Source of the DNA: Tetracentron sinense
Lineage: Eukaryota > Streptophyta > Magnoliopsida > Trochodendrales > Trochodendraceae
Direction: 5' to 3'
NCBI GenBank assembly: GCA_015143295.1
Contig: CM026573.1
Span: 8,957,934-9,021,933 of the forward strand
Length of the DNA: 64,000 bases
Below are positions 21,757 to 33,700 of this stretch, in pieces. The notes beneath the pieces are model-generated. The model saw only the letters and a program-made list of their open reading frames with translations. It did not search any database and had not been told where the DNA came from. A program made the position numbers and the translations under genes. Position 1 is the stretch's first letter. Each line of letters starts with the position of its first letter.

Positions 21757-24700
21757 ATGAGTACTCCAAAAAGAAGGAATTTTCAGATAGAAGCGTTTAA
21801 ACATCGGGTGGTGGTGGATCCAAATTACGCGGAGAAGACATGGAAGATATTGGAGCATGCAATCGATGAGATATATAATCACAATGCGAGTGGGCTTAGT
21901 TTTGAAGAGCTTTACAGGTTTGGCTGCTTGTTTTATTTTTCCCTTGATGATGCTCTGGAGTCTGGACGAACAAAAATAACATAATTTGGTTTATTTGCTA
22001 TTGCATCTGATTTGCGCATCATGTTTCATTTTGTTAGTTTGAGCTGATGCTTCTGTTGCATGTTTTTGATATAGGTTATTAGATGATTCATACACATTAA
22101 TTTTAATTAGTTATGGGCTGTGCAAATAGATGAACATAATGACTTTTTTGCCCTAATTTGCATGGGGGTAGATTTACTTTATTGCCACACTATGGCGAGT
22201 GGTAGTGGTGATTGTGATATACTTGAATGGCCCGTTGAGACTTGAAAAGATCTGAAGTAGTTCCTTTCTAATATTGCTACATAGATATCACGTGCTCATA
22301 GATTGTGCTTTTCTGAAATTTTCTCTCCATGTTCTACAATTGTCTTAATGCTTACTGTGGGGCTTAGTTAGGTTTTCAATGTCTATTTAATGGGACAAAA
22401 TTGTGTAGTTGGTAAGTCTCTGGGAGTCAAAACCATGACCTGGGTACAAAACCCGTCCTTACCTGCTAACTCACTAACCATCATGCTTGTCTATCAAAAA
22501 TCGGTTTTGAATCATAACACATTCTTATCTGCAAGGTATTAAACTTTTGGTTCGGTATAAACTTTGGTCATTAAGGAAGTTGACACGTTTCGATGAAGTT
22601 TAAGGAAGTTCAGAGAAGTTATGTAAAAATTAAAGAAGTCTATGAAACTATAAGGAAACAATAGAAACTTAAGATAAAACTATAGAAATTCAATACTTGG
22701 GCATAAATACACATTTAGAATTCATTATATTACTGATGCAAGCATGTTGTAATTCTCAAATGTGAGAATTATGTTAAGTGACATGCGTTGTTTGCTTGTT
22801 TGAGCTGTAATTTCTTTTTGATAATTCTTTATATTGTCAAAATTTTTAATTATATTTTATCTTCTTTGTCAAGTGAAGGGGATATGTATATCGATAAAAA
22901 AAAAAGTGAATGAGATATGTATTCTCTTTATTTTTCAATGATTATCCATGTTAATTGTTTTAGAAACCTGAAAAACTTATGAATGCACATTAAAGTTGAT
23001 AATTAATTGAAATTTAATTTAGTTTCCAAACCTATTTCAATTTGCAATTGATTAGCTCAATATTTTTGAGGTTCTGGATCAATCTGGAAGAGGAGTAGAT
23101 GGGTAGTTAAAATGTTTTTAATTTTTACGAAATACTATTACGAAATTATTTAATTATTTAATATTATTAAAAATCCCTTATGGGCATAATATACTAATAA
23201 CAAAATTATTAGACTAATAAAATTATAATTTATAATAAGGTTAATACTAACCATACTCTAATAATAAAATTATAATTTATAATAAGCTTAAAGCTAGCAA
23301 CTCTTTCTTTTAAAGCTAATTATATTTATAATAAGGTTAATGCTAGAGACACGTGTCTTTCCTTATGAAGAAATTAAGTTTAAAGCGAGTGGAACTAGCA
23401 TTACCTTTTTAAGTTTAAACAAAAACCCTTCAATTTATATATTTTTTTAGTACACTTCGGTTAATATCCACCAAAGTATTGTATTTTCTCAACATTTTTT
23501 TTTGTTTCGGTCGAATTTTACCACGAAGTCCAGTATTTTTAAAATACTAGTGCATTTCGCTTCGGACACCACGAAAGTCTACTCAATTCGGTCAACTTCG
23601 ACAGAATTGAGTAGATTTTTGACACCATGCTTATCTGGTGACCAGAACATCTTTTTCATTGTTCTCTGTTTGGGTTTGGCTGACAATTGCCTTGATTGTG
23701 TTTTGGAAGCATCTAAATTTTCCTTTTCCTGTGTTGTCCATGTGTTAATCATTATCGGTATCTGGGGTATATTGTGTCAATTTGAAAAGAAGCTCCTCAT
23801 CAATATTACTCGAACTCAATGCTTTTTTTTGCAATCCGGCTTGGCGGCCAGCCACATGGGCCCATAGTTGTTTTAGTAATCAGTTGCCTCTAATAACTAT
23901 ATGGAGGGCTGCAGTTTGGCAGATTAAGCTGTATTCATTAGTCTGCTTGAAGCAAAAACAAGGAAGCGGTAGTCCTATAAAATTATTTTGGGAACGTTCT
24001 ATATAAGTTTATATTTATTAATGCATATTTAAGTTAATAATGGTATGGCTACAAATTGTATGCTATATGAATATGGTGCGAGATGAACAAAAATTTTCTT
24101 TATGATTTTTTTGATTGGTAACAAAGCAATTTCATTAAACCAACCAAAGAGGAAAAGGGAAAAAAAACAAGGGCAAGACTCTCCGAGAAGTGATAAAGAT
24201 CTAATAGGGAAAAGGAACCAAACTAGGAAGAGTGAAAAAACTAAAAGAGCTTGGGAGGGTCACAGGATAATACATCCCTACCTGCCCCCCTCCTTAGCAA
24301 GCTCATCGTCAAAATCATTCTCTAATATATGAACCCAAACAAATGAGATATTTCCTTAGGATAACATTTTGCGAACTTTCTTGATAAGCTGAAAATAACC
24401 CATGGCCCACAATCGTCTCCAAAAACTCATCTAATGATCATCTTTGAGTCACCCTCAACACAAAACGAGCATAGTCCAAACCTCCTCGTCCAAACAAGAC
24501 CCTGCCTCATAGCTAGTAACTCCATATGGTTCGAGGATATCATACTCATCGGATTTAAAAATCTGACCTTCACCTTGGATTTGCCATCTCTATTAATCCT
24601 GTCCACAACCTACTTTACCCAGATTGCAGGGCTGGCCCAGGCCATTTGGAGGCCTAAAGCGAAAATTCTAAATGAGGTTTTTTTTATAAAATTTTTTAAT

Positions 24701-27700
24701 ATTATTAAAAAAAAAATTAACTATAAATAGGGCCTTTTTAATATTCTAAATGGGGTCTTTTTAATATTATTTTTTTAATTTTTTTTTAATGGGGCCTAAA
24801 GCAAAGGCTTTGATGGCGTAATGGATGGGCTGGCCCTGCCAGATTGTCAAAAGAACTTCCATCAAAGTTCAAATTGGAAAACACTACTCATGGGGGAATC
24901 ATGGTTCAATATATCGGTATTGGTTGCCGTATGGGTAAGTCCAAAATAGGATACGTATCAGCGTATCGGTACCATATCGGTTGGATACAGCGGAAAAAAA
25001 TAAGATATGCTAAAAAAAGTTTGGATACACAAGGAAAAATTTTGATACCTTGCATAAAACCTCTTTTAATGCAAATACAAGTTAAAAGCAAACTAAATGA
25101 AAACAAACTAAATAAAGGGGGAAAGTTAACTCTGATTTAAAGCACCTCGAGCAGTTTGAGCAGTTTGCCTACGCCTACAGCCTACCTACTTCATTACCAC
25201 CTTCGTCCTACCTCGATCGATAGCATCATCTCTCGAACGTATGCAAAGGGAATTTCTTTGGCATGAGAAAGGAGGGCAGTTCAAATACCATCTAGTCGAT
25301 TGGGCCACTATTTGTCGCCCCAAGCATGAGAGTGTTCTAAATCTGAAACCTCTGTCACTAGTAAATAAGGCTCTTCTGGGAAAATGGATTTGAAGATTTG
25401 GAGAAGAAAGAGAGAGTCTTTGGCGCTCCGTGATTGTAGCCAAATATGGGGCTCATTCGTGTTGGGTCCCTAAGGAAGTTTGGAGAGCTCATGGGTTGGG
25501 TTTGTGGAAGGGCATCATGTCAGTTGCGCGTTTTGTCGTCCAATTTTTTGAGTTTAGAGTTGGGAGGGGTACCTAGGTCAGGTTTTGGAACGATATATAG
25601 TGTAGTACCACAAAATTAGAAGATGATTTTGCTATCATTTTCCGCATAGCTACAGATAGGGATGCGTCCGTCGGAGAGTACATTGATAGCGGTGGCGAGA
25701 GGCCTGTCTGGTGTCCTAGACTGAGGAGAGGGCTAAATGATTGGGAGGTCATCGAGTTAAGCAGGTTGTTAGAGCGGCTGGGGTCACATCCGCTGGTTTA
25801 CCAGCGGCGAGACGGTAGAGTTTGGTCCAAGGGCAACAAGGGTCGTTTTTTTGTGAGATCTCTAGTTCAGTCACTTAGGCCTAACTCACCCACTTGTTTT
25901 CCTCATAGGACTGTGTGGAATCCTGGAATTCCATCAAAAGTATCTTTCTTTCTATGGAATGCGGCTTTGAATAAAATTCTCTCTATTGATCACTTGAAAT
26001 CTAGAGAGTGGAGAATGGCTAATCGCTGTTTTTTGTGCCTCCAAGCAGAAGAGACGGTAGACCATCTACTCTTGTATTGTCCTGTAGCATGTGAAGTTTG
26101 GGGTTTCTTTCTTTCTCGTATGGGTGTGGCTTGGGTCTTTCCCTCTTCCCTTCAAAACTTCTTATCTTGTTGGGATGTGGTGAGTGAGAGTGGCTCAAGG
26201 AGGGTTATATGGTTGGTCTTGCCGGGTGTTTTAGCTTGGTTCTTATGGAAGGAGAGGAATATGGAAGGAGAGGAATAAGAGAGTTTTCAAGAACTCTTCC
26301 TCTTCCATCCAATGCATATGTTCTCGATCCCGATCGATGGTTTTGGCTTGATGTAATGCTAGACAGGCGGGGGGTGGGGGGGGATCTGGACATTTTGTCA
26401 GGTTGATGTTTGGTCATGCTCCACATGGCAGAGCTTAGGGGTTTCATGGGGCTCTTGTTTTTCGGTTCAGGTTCAGCGTTTTGGCTCATGATCTCGTGAG
26501 CTATGCGTTTTGTTTGTCCTTTGTATCTTTGTTTCGTATTATATATTATCGTGCATTATCGATAAAAAAAAAATGAAGGCTTATAACTACATTTAATAAT
26601 CATACAAATGAGAGTTAAAAATTTTATAAGTTAAAAAAGGCGTGCGCGTTGATAAATATATATGAAAATACAAGTCATAGTTACTTAACCAAGTATAAGA
26701 AATACAATCTAGATATTAAAATCTTACATTTAATCAAATACACAAGAAAATATTGACTTGCATTCATAAATCAAATTACATACATGATAGAAGCTCAATA
26801 CCACATTGATTTTCGTACCGGCTCATACTCTGTCACTCTGGGATTAGGAATTGAGTTGAGTGATACATTATAGGTGCTCCAGACATGACACCACGATGAC
26901 AAACTTATCTATTCATTTTGTGTTGATTAAAACTTATTTTCATGAATTTAAAGAAGTAAAATGTGAACTAATTTTTACATACCTTCAAAGTTTTGGGGAA
27001 GGTCTTTGAAATCAAAATCAAATGTCGAGATCTTTTGTTTTTCAACAATGGAGTTGTTGTTTCTAGCTTAGAATTTGATTATGAAAGAAATTTGGGAGAG
27101 ATAATAGAATTTGGAGGTGTTTTAAAACACTTTGAAATGAAAAAGTATAGTTGTAAGGCCGTATCGGGCCGATACATGAACCGTATCGGTCGGCATCCCA
27201 AATTTGTTTTACATGTTCAAACTACGTGTATCGGTCCGTATCGAGAGTATCGGTCTATATCGGTACCGATATGGCCACGATACTCTGCAAAAAAAACTTT
27301 TCCTGCGTATCAGCGTCTCAGGTAGTTCAAAAATCGGCACGTATTGACGGACCAATACATACCGATATTTTGAACCATGGGGGGAATTCCAAATGGGGTA
27401 AGTATGAATCTTGGTATGGCTCAAAATCTGCAATAGTAGCCCAATTTTTGATGCTCTCTTTATTACTGATAGACCACTAGAGAGAGATAGGGGAGTGTGA
27501 GACCCAAAAAGCCACATGAGCTTGGATCTTGTCAATAAAGAGGAAAACTAGCTAAGTTGTTTTGAGAGATTCTGTTGTTTCAGTCCTTCCAAATAGTGCA
27601 ATGTATGTCTCAGCATCATCCCACCTCTAAATGCTAAAGGAATATTGTGTCATTGCCACACTAGGTTTGTCATGGATGTAGGAAACACCCAATCACTCCT

Positions 27701-30700
27701 TGCCAGGGCTACGAAGTAGAACCACATAAGCCTAGAGATTCTGCAATGGATGAACAAATGGTTTTGTAGCTTTTCCATCCTGCAAGCACAAAACACGGAT
27801 GAGCAGGGAGATCGACCATTTCTTTTTTTTTGATCGGTAAACAAAGATAACATATCTATAAATATGGAAGAGCAGCTACAAATAAGAAGCAAAAACTCTA
27901 GGTTCACCAATAGTAAACCAAGAGAGCACGGAAAAAACAAAAACAGAAGAAAACAACCTCGAAAGGCAGCCACTACACAACAAAGACTACAAGCCAAAGA
28001 GAGTCCCCCAAGGATCTGCATGACTGCACCTTCACCCCACATCGACCACCAATCAGAAACAAGATGACTAACTCGGGACTAAATCCTAGGGATGGACGAG
28101 GAGGAGTCATAAAAATCTCTCCTATTTGTTACCTTCCACAGGACCTAGGCTATCGCTCCTAGGAAAGAAGGCCAAACTCTACTAGTAGGAGAGGGGATTG
28201 ACATTGAAAGCCAACTAGATAAGAAGCTTCAATGGGATCGGGGAAAGATCCAAGGATTGTGAAGAAGAAAGAAAATAAGACCAAACCTCTCGTGTGCCGG
28301 ACAGTGTAATACTAAATGATCCATAGACTCCTATGCTCGAAGGCACAAGAAACATCTGTTAGCCATGCACCAACCTCTATGCAATAGGTGATCACTAGTT
28401 AGCAATGAGTGGCGCTGACCACAAGATAAATGAAGCCTTAGAGGGGACTGAGGGGGTCCCACAATCTGATGAGGAAAAGATGTACTGGGCCCCAAATTCA
28501 AAGTTTGTAGAAAAGATCTCATAGAAAATCGCCCCTTGTTGTAGGGGGACCAAACCCGATTATCCATGGCAAGAAGGTTAGGGGAAACCTGCTGAAGATG
28601 GGAGAGCAAACACAATAAATCCTGAACCCCTAATCTAAGGTGGTTTGGATTGGATTTTTTTGGCCAAAAATCAATTCTGATAAAATTGATTGTATAGAAA
28701 TTCATGATCAAATAATCATTTTTTCAAATAATAGTGTTTGGAGAATACGAAGTTGAGAGAATCACCTACGTATTTTCCGAACAGTATTATTTGATAAAAT
28801 GATTATTTGACCATTAATTTCTACACAATGAATTTTACCAGAATTGATTTTTGGCCAAAAAAATCCAATCCAAACGCCCCATAAGAGGTTGTGCCTCAAA
28901 TTAGGGGTTCGCATTGGACACTGTTCCCTCCACTCTAAATAATCGTCTACCGAAGCCTCTTTATTTTACGTTGGGAGAAGTAGATTACTATAAACTTGAC
29001 TGAACGGAACAGGACCACATCAGAGATCCTTCCAAAAACTAATGTGATCGCCCATTGTTCACCTTGAGCCTAGTATGGCTAGCAAACTCATCCCAACCCT
29101 ACAACACTACCTTTCACTAATCACACCCCCACCCCCATAGGACCACGCCCCTGTTTAGGGCACCAATGATTCAACTCCCCATGTCTAGCCACTATCACCA
29201 CTCTCCATAAGCTACCTGTCTCTTCCCTAAAGCGCTATAGCTATTTTTCCAATAGGACCTTATTTTCACCTTTGTAAGAGGATGAATATTAAGCTCCCAC
29301 AACTCTTGACCTACAGGATAGTCTTCCAGTCCACCAAATGACACTTTCTAATCTCCACCTTCTCATTCCATAGGAACTTTTTTTGAAATTTTCGAGAGTT
29401 GAAAGCAACAGAGACAGGAATCTTGAATGAATAGAGATAGTATGTCAAAAGACTACAGAGGGTGCTTTTGATAAGCGTAAGCTTTCACCCTTTGGATTGG
29501 AAGCGAGATTTTCAACCGATAAAAAAAAAGACATTTGGAGAACCTATCTATGACCGGGTTCCAACCTGATTTAGCTTTAAATGGAGCGCACCCAAAGGTA
29601 GGCCTAGATACGATGACAGAAATTGAATTGCCTTACAACCTAGGCAAGATGCCAACTCCCCCGGGTTTGGAACCTCACCTCCAAACATGACGCTTTTCCC
29701 AAAGGTAAGCCTAGGTACTTTCTCGTCTCGACTATTTCTTTCACCTCCTTTGAACCAAATCACATGATTTTGCTATGTGCCAAAGTCCAAATAAGGACTC
29801 TTACCTTAGGGGGGCTCAAGATTTCCAGACGGACTTGTGGGGTAAAGTGGTATTGGTGTTTTGACTCCCTACTAACAAGCAGGAGAAAGATTTACCGGTA
29901 AAAGTACCATTAGAGCTAAGGGACCAAACACTCATATTAGGGTCATTTGGGAGTAAGAGGACCACTTACTTGACAAAGATGAGTGATCAGTGAAGAAAGC
30001 TTGTTGATTTTTATCATCCTAAGGGCTATGCAAAAAATTCAAATTTCAATTTAAACCAGAGAGGAAAAGGGTTGATATATTCAGCAATAACCAAGGCCTG
30101 TGAGTTGCATGACCCATATAGTTGTGAAAATCTAGATTTACAGTTAAATTTTCACACACCAAGTGTCATCCCAATTATGAATACAGGTTCTCCTCCCAAA
30201 AAATCTAATAAAGGGAATGCAAAAGGAATCAACAAATTGATAGCTTTCCACAGACATTGATACCGATTAACCATTTTGGATTTCCACCCATTGGTATCAA
30301 TGCCATTAACCTTTACACTATCCTGTTCAGAGTGTCTCCAAAACATTTCCCTAGTTCTAGCTATGTCAACCCCTCCTCCTTCCTTGATTGTAACCACGAT
30401 CTCCCACTTGATTTAATTGTTCTTTTTACCTCCACTCAACTACTGTCCTGCAAAGAGTCATTAAGTTGGAATTCAAGAATTATTTGATAATGCGAAAATT
30501 TGGATTTTTTTGGCAAAGTTGGAAAAAGAGAGAAAATCAGGAAAATGTCATAAAAAATAAATTTATTAATTATGAAAAATTATAAAGAAATATATCTTAT
30601 ATAAAAAAATAAGATTACTAATTATGAAAAGTTATAAAGAAATATATCTGACATATTAGACATTTGTTTGTAGTTTTTAAAAAAAGTCATGAATAATTCG

Positions 30701-33700
30701 AGTTCAATTCGGAAAATTCTCTACTTTTTCAATAAGTTGCGATTTCTTTTTGAAAAGTTGAGAATAAGTATTTTGAAAATGCAAATTATTCACATATTTT
30801 TGGAAAAAAAATGCAGAATGTTGTTACTATCCCCAAAGAAGTTGGTCCAGTTTCTTGGTAATATTGGAAGGGGCCATGAATATGGAAAGGTAGTAGATTG
30901 GTAGGTTAGACAAAGTTGATTTGATAAGCATAATCCTAACCCCAGCGATATGTAATTTCTTGTCCATGTGGCCAACCTTCTTTCACATTTTCAATTACAG
31001 ATCCCATAAATGGTCGATCTAGAATTGGCCCCCAAGGGAAGAATGAGGTACTTAAAGAGGCCACTTCCCAACTTCACACTCAAAGGATGCCAGATAAAGT
31101 ACCAACCTTGGCCTCTTCAATATTCACCCTCCAATAAGCAATTTCCTCTAAATTCACCATAAGACTCGAAATGACTTAATGACCTCAAAACATCTCGACT
31201 AATATTTTAAATCAGATATTCTAGTAGCACTTACATGATTACATCACTAAAGAGAGTAGTATCAACAACAAATTGGAGGTACGAGATACCAACTGGTTAC
31301 TCCCACTATGAATCCTTTAATTAATCTACAACTCTCTGCTCTAATCACAGGCCTGCCTAGAAAATCAACAACAATAGTAAACAAAAATGGAGGCAAAGGA
31401 TCACCTTGTTGAATAGCCCTAGCCTATTTGAAGAAAATTTTAGGAGATCTGTTAGTCATTACCAAGAAGAAAAATGAAGATATACACTCCCTCATTCACC
31501 TTCTCCAGCTCAATCCAAAGCCTTTCAAACCAGGAGAATAATCAAGAAAATCCTAATCCACCATGTCATAGGCTTTCTTCATCTCATGTTTTATTGCCAC
31601 TCATTGTTATCTTTCCTTGCCCACTTCTCAACACACTTTATGGATCTATAAGAATTTCATCCAAAATTTGTCTCCTTTTGATATGCAAATCAGTCATCAA
31701 CTCTCAAACATCAAATAATACTTCATTTTAGGGTAAAGTCAATGACAAAAGGTTGATGATTTTATTTTACACTGTAAAATGTGATTTATCCTTTTTATTG
31801 TTCCCCATGTTCCCATATTTTCCATGAATTTCTTTATTTGCATGATATTTAAATCTTCTAAAAATGCTTGTTTTAGAGTAAGGCTCATTGCTCATCTTTT
31901 AAAGGTTTATGCATTGCATGTTTTGATCTGGGTGCTTCGCAGTTTATTTTCTCCTATTGGAATGGAAGGCAGGAATATATAGGGAAATATATAGAGTTCT
32001 TGGAAAAAGCTGAACTGCTGGAGCATCCGAACTTCATAGATAGATACTGATATAAGTAAGCAGAAAATGTAACAGGTTAATGTGGTAGTTGAAGATAGTC
32101 TAGTAATTGATGGAAATGATTGTGGTAATGGTAAAAATATTCAATCCACTGAGATCATATAATAGCTGTATACAGTAGTTTTATATTTTTAGCGGTTGTA
32201 GTGTCTGTTCTTGTTATCTGGGATCCACATATTTGTTTCAAACTGGACTTCTTTTTCTGTTTAGATAATGCCTGTAGGCTGTAGCTGTTAAAGCATTTTA
32301 CCTTTATACCATAGGTTTTGTTGGTCTTTGTTTGTGATTCATTATTCTTGAGGCCTATCTGTAATGCTCTATACTTGTAAACTTAGTTATTTCTGTTCTT
32401 GTGTTTGATTGCATGTACAATGCATTTTTACAAAAATGCGTGTGTTTATCTAGAAAACTTTTTGGGGGTACTAGCTGCCCAGTGGTATGTGTGTGTGTGT
32501 GGGTGTTGGTGTGTGTCTAGAAAATCTTTTGGTGCAGAAAGTTCAGTATATTGTCTGTATCATATTAGAAGATGCCAATGTTCTAGTCATGGTTACCGGC
32601 TGCTCAAGGGTCCCATTGCCCATTTAGGCATCCATCCATTGAGTCCATCGAGTTTTTTCTTGATGATTCCTGACATTTCAGTCAAACATGACTGCTTGTT
32701 CATTTCGCAGAAACTTGATGAAACTTGTAGAGTGAATCCCCCCACAAAATATATATAATAAATAAATAATAATAATAATAATAAAATATATATAATAAAT
32801 TAATAATAAGAATAATAATAAAATAAAAATAAAATATATATAATAAATTAATAATAATAATAATAATAATAAAGAAAAAGAAAAAGAAAGTTTCATTCAG
32901 GTCTTCTGCAGGCTTTGACTTAGGGTGGATGGCCTGTAGTTGAATCCATGAGCTTATGATTGTGGCCCTTTCTTCTTACTCCATTAGGTAGAATGATGTA
33001 ACTGGAGATTGGAGAATGATTTTTAGGTTTCTCAGGCTGTAGCTGTTCAGCCATTGTTAACATTTTTATCTATTTTTTATTGCTCCTGTAGATAATTCTG
33101 CAGTTAATTCCATGCTATATAATAGTATTGAACTCTTGTCCTGGCCTTACTAAAGTTGTCTCGATCCTCCATATAGCAAGTTGTCTTGAATCCAAATTGA
33201 TTTCTTACATTTCATAATGTTTATGCTGCACACTGTTTAGTGGCTCTTGCTCGTGAATAGTACACTTTTACAAATTTCTATGTTTCTTTTGCATTTGAGG
33301 ACTTTGTGTTCCTGATGTTTAAGATTCTGGCGTGGGTTCAGGAATGCTTACAATATGGTGCTGCACAAATTTGGGGAGAAGCTGTACTCGGGACTTGTGA
33401 CAACTATGACATCGCATTTAAAAGATCTCTCAAAATCAATAGAAGCTGCACAGGGGGTTTTGTTTCTGGAAGAGCTAAACAGGAAATGGGCAGACCATAA
33501 CAAGGCATTGCAAATGATAAGAGACATATTGATGTACATGGACAGGACCTTCATCCCAAGTACCCATAAAACCCCTGTTCACGAGCTTGGGCTGAACCTT
33601 TGGAGGGACAGCATCATCCACTTCGGCAAAATCCAGATACGGCTTCGGATTATACTGCTCGAACTTGTTCAGAGTGAACGGACAGGTGAAGTTATAAACC

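Larger units (their letters stand above)
21918..33341 (+). other. CUL3: CUL3 intron, 11,424 bp, transposon-filled
   Basis: Starts GTTTGG and ends GGGTTCAG. It contains at least four LINE copies in both orientations, a hAT MITE, two inverted TATCGG repeats, a Harbinger-like MITE and AT microsatellites. 22080-23440 and 31750-32400 show no recognisable element apart from a possible SINE near 22400-22500 and TTCGG-rich words. Correct splicing requires one donor to skip all decoys. Confidence 0.9.

Noticed and set aside
26205..26489. 94-codon minus-strand frame
   Set aside because: Antisense shadow of the LINE ORF2 end.
32678..32896. Leu/Tyr/Ile-rich minus-strand frame resembling a membrane peptide
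   Set aside because: Translation of an AAT/TA microsatellite.
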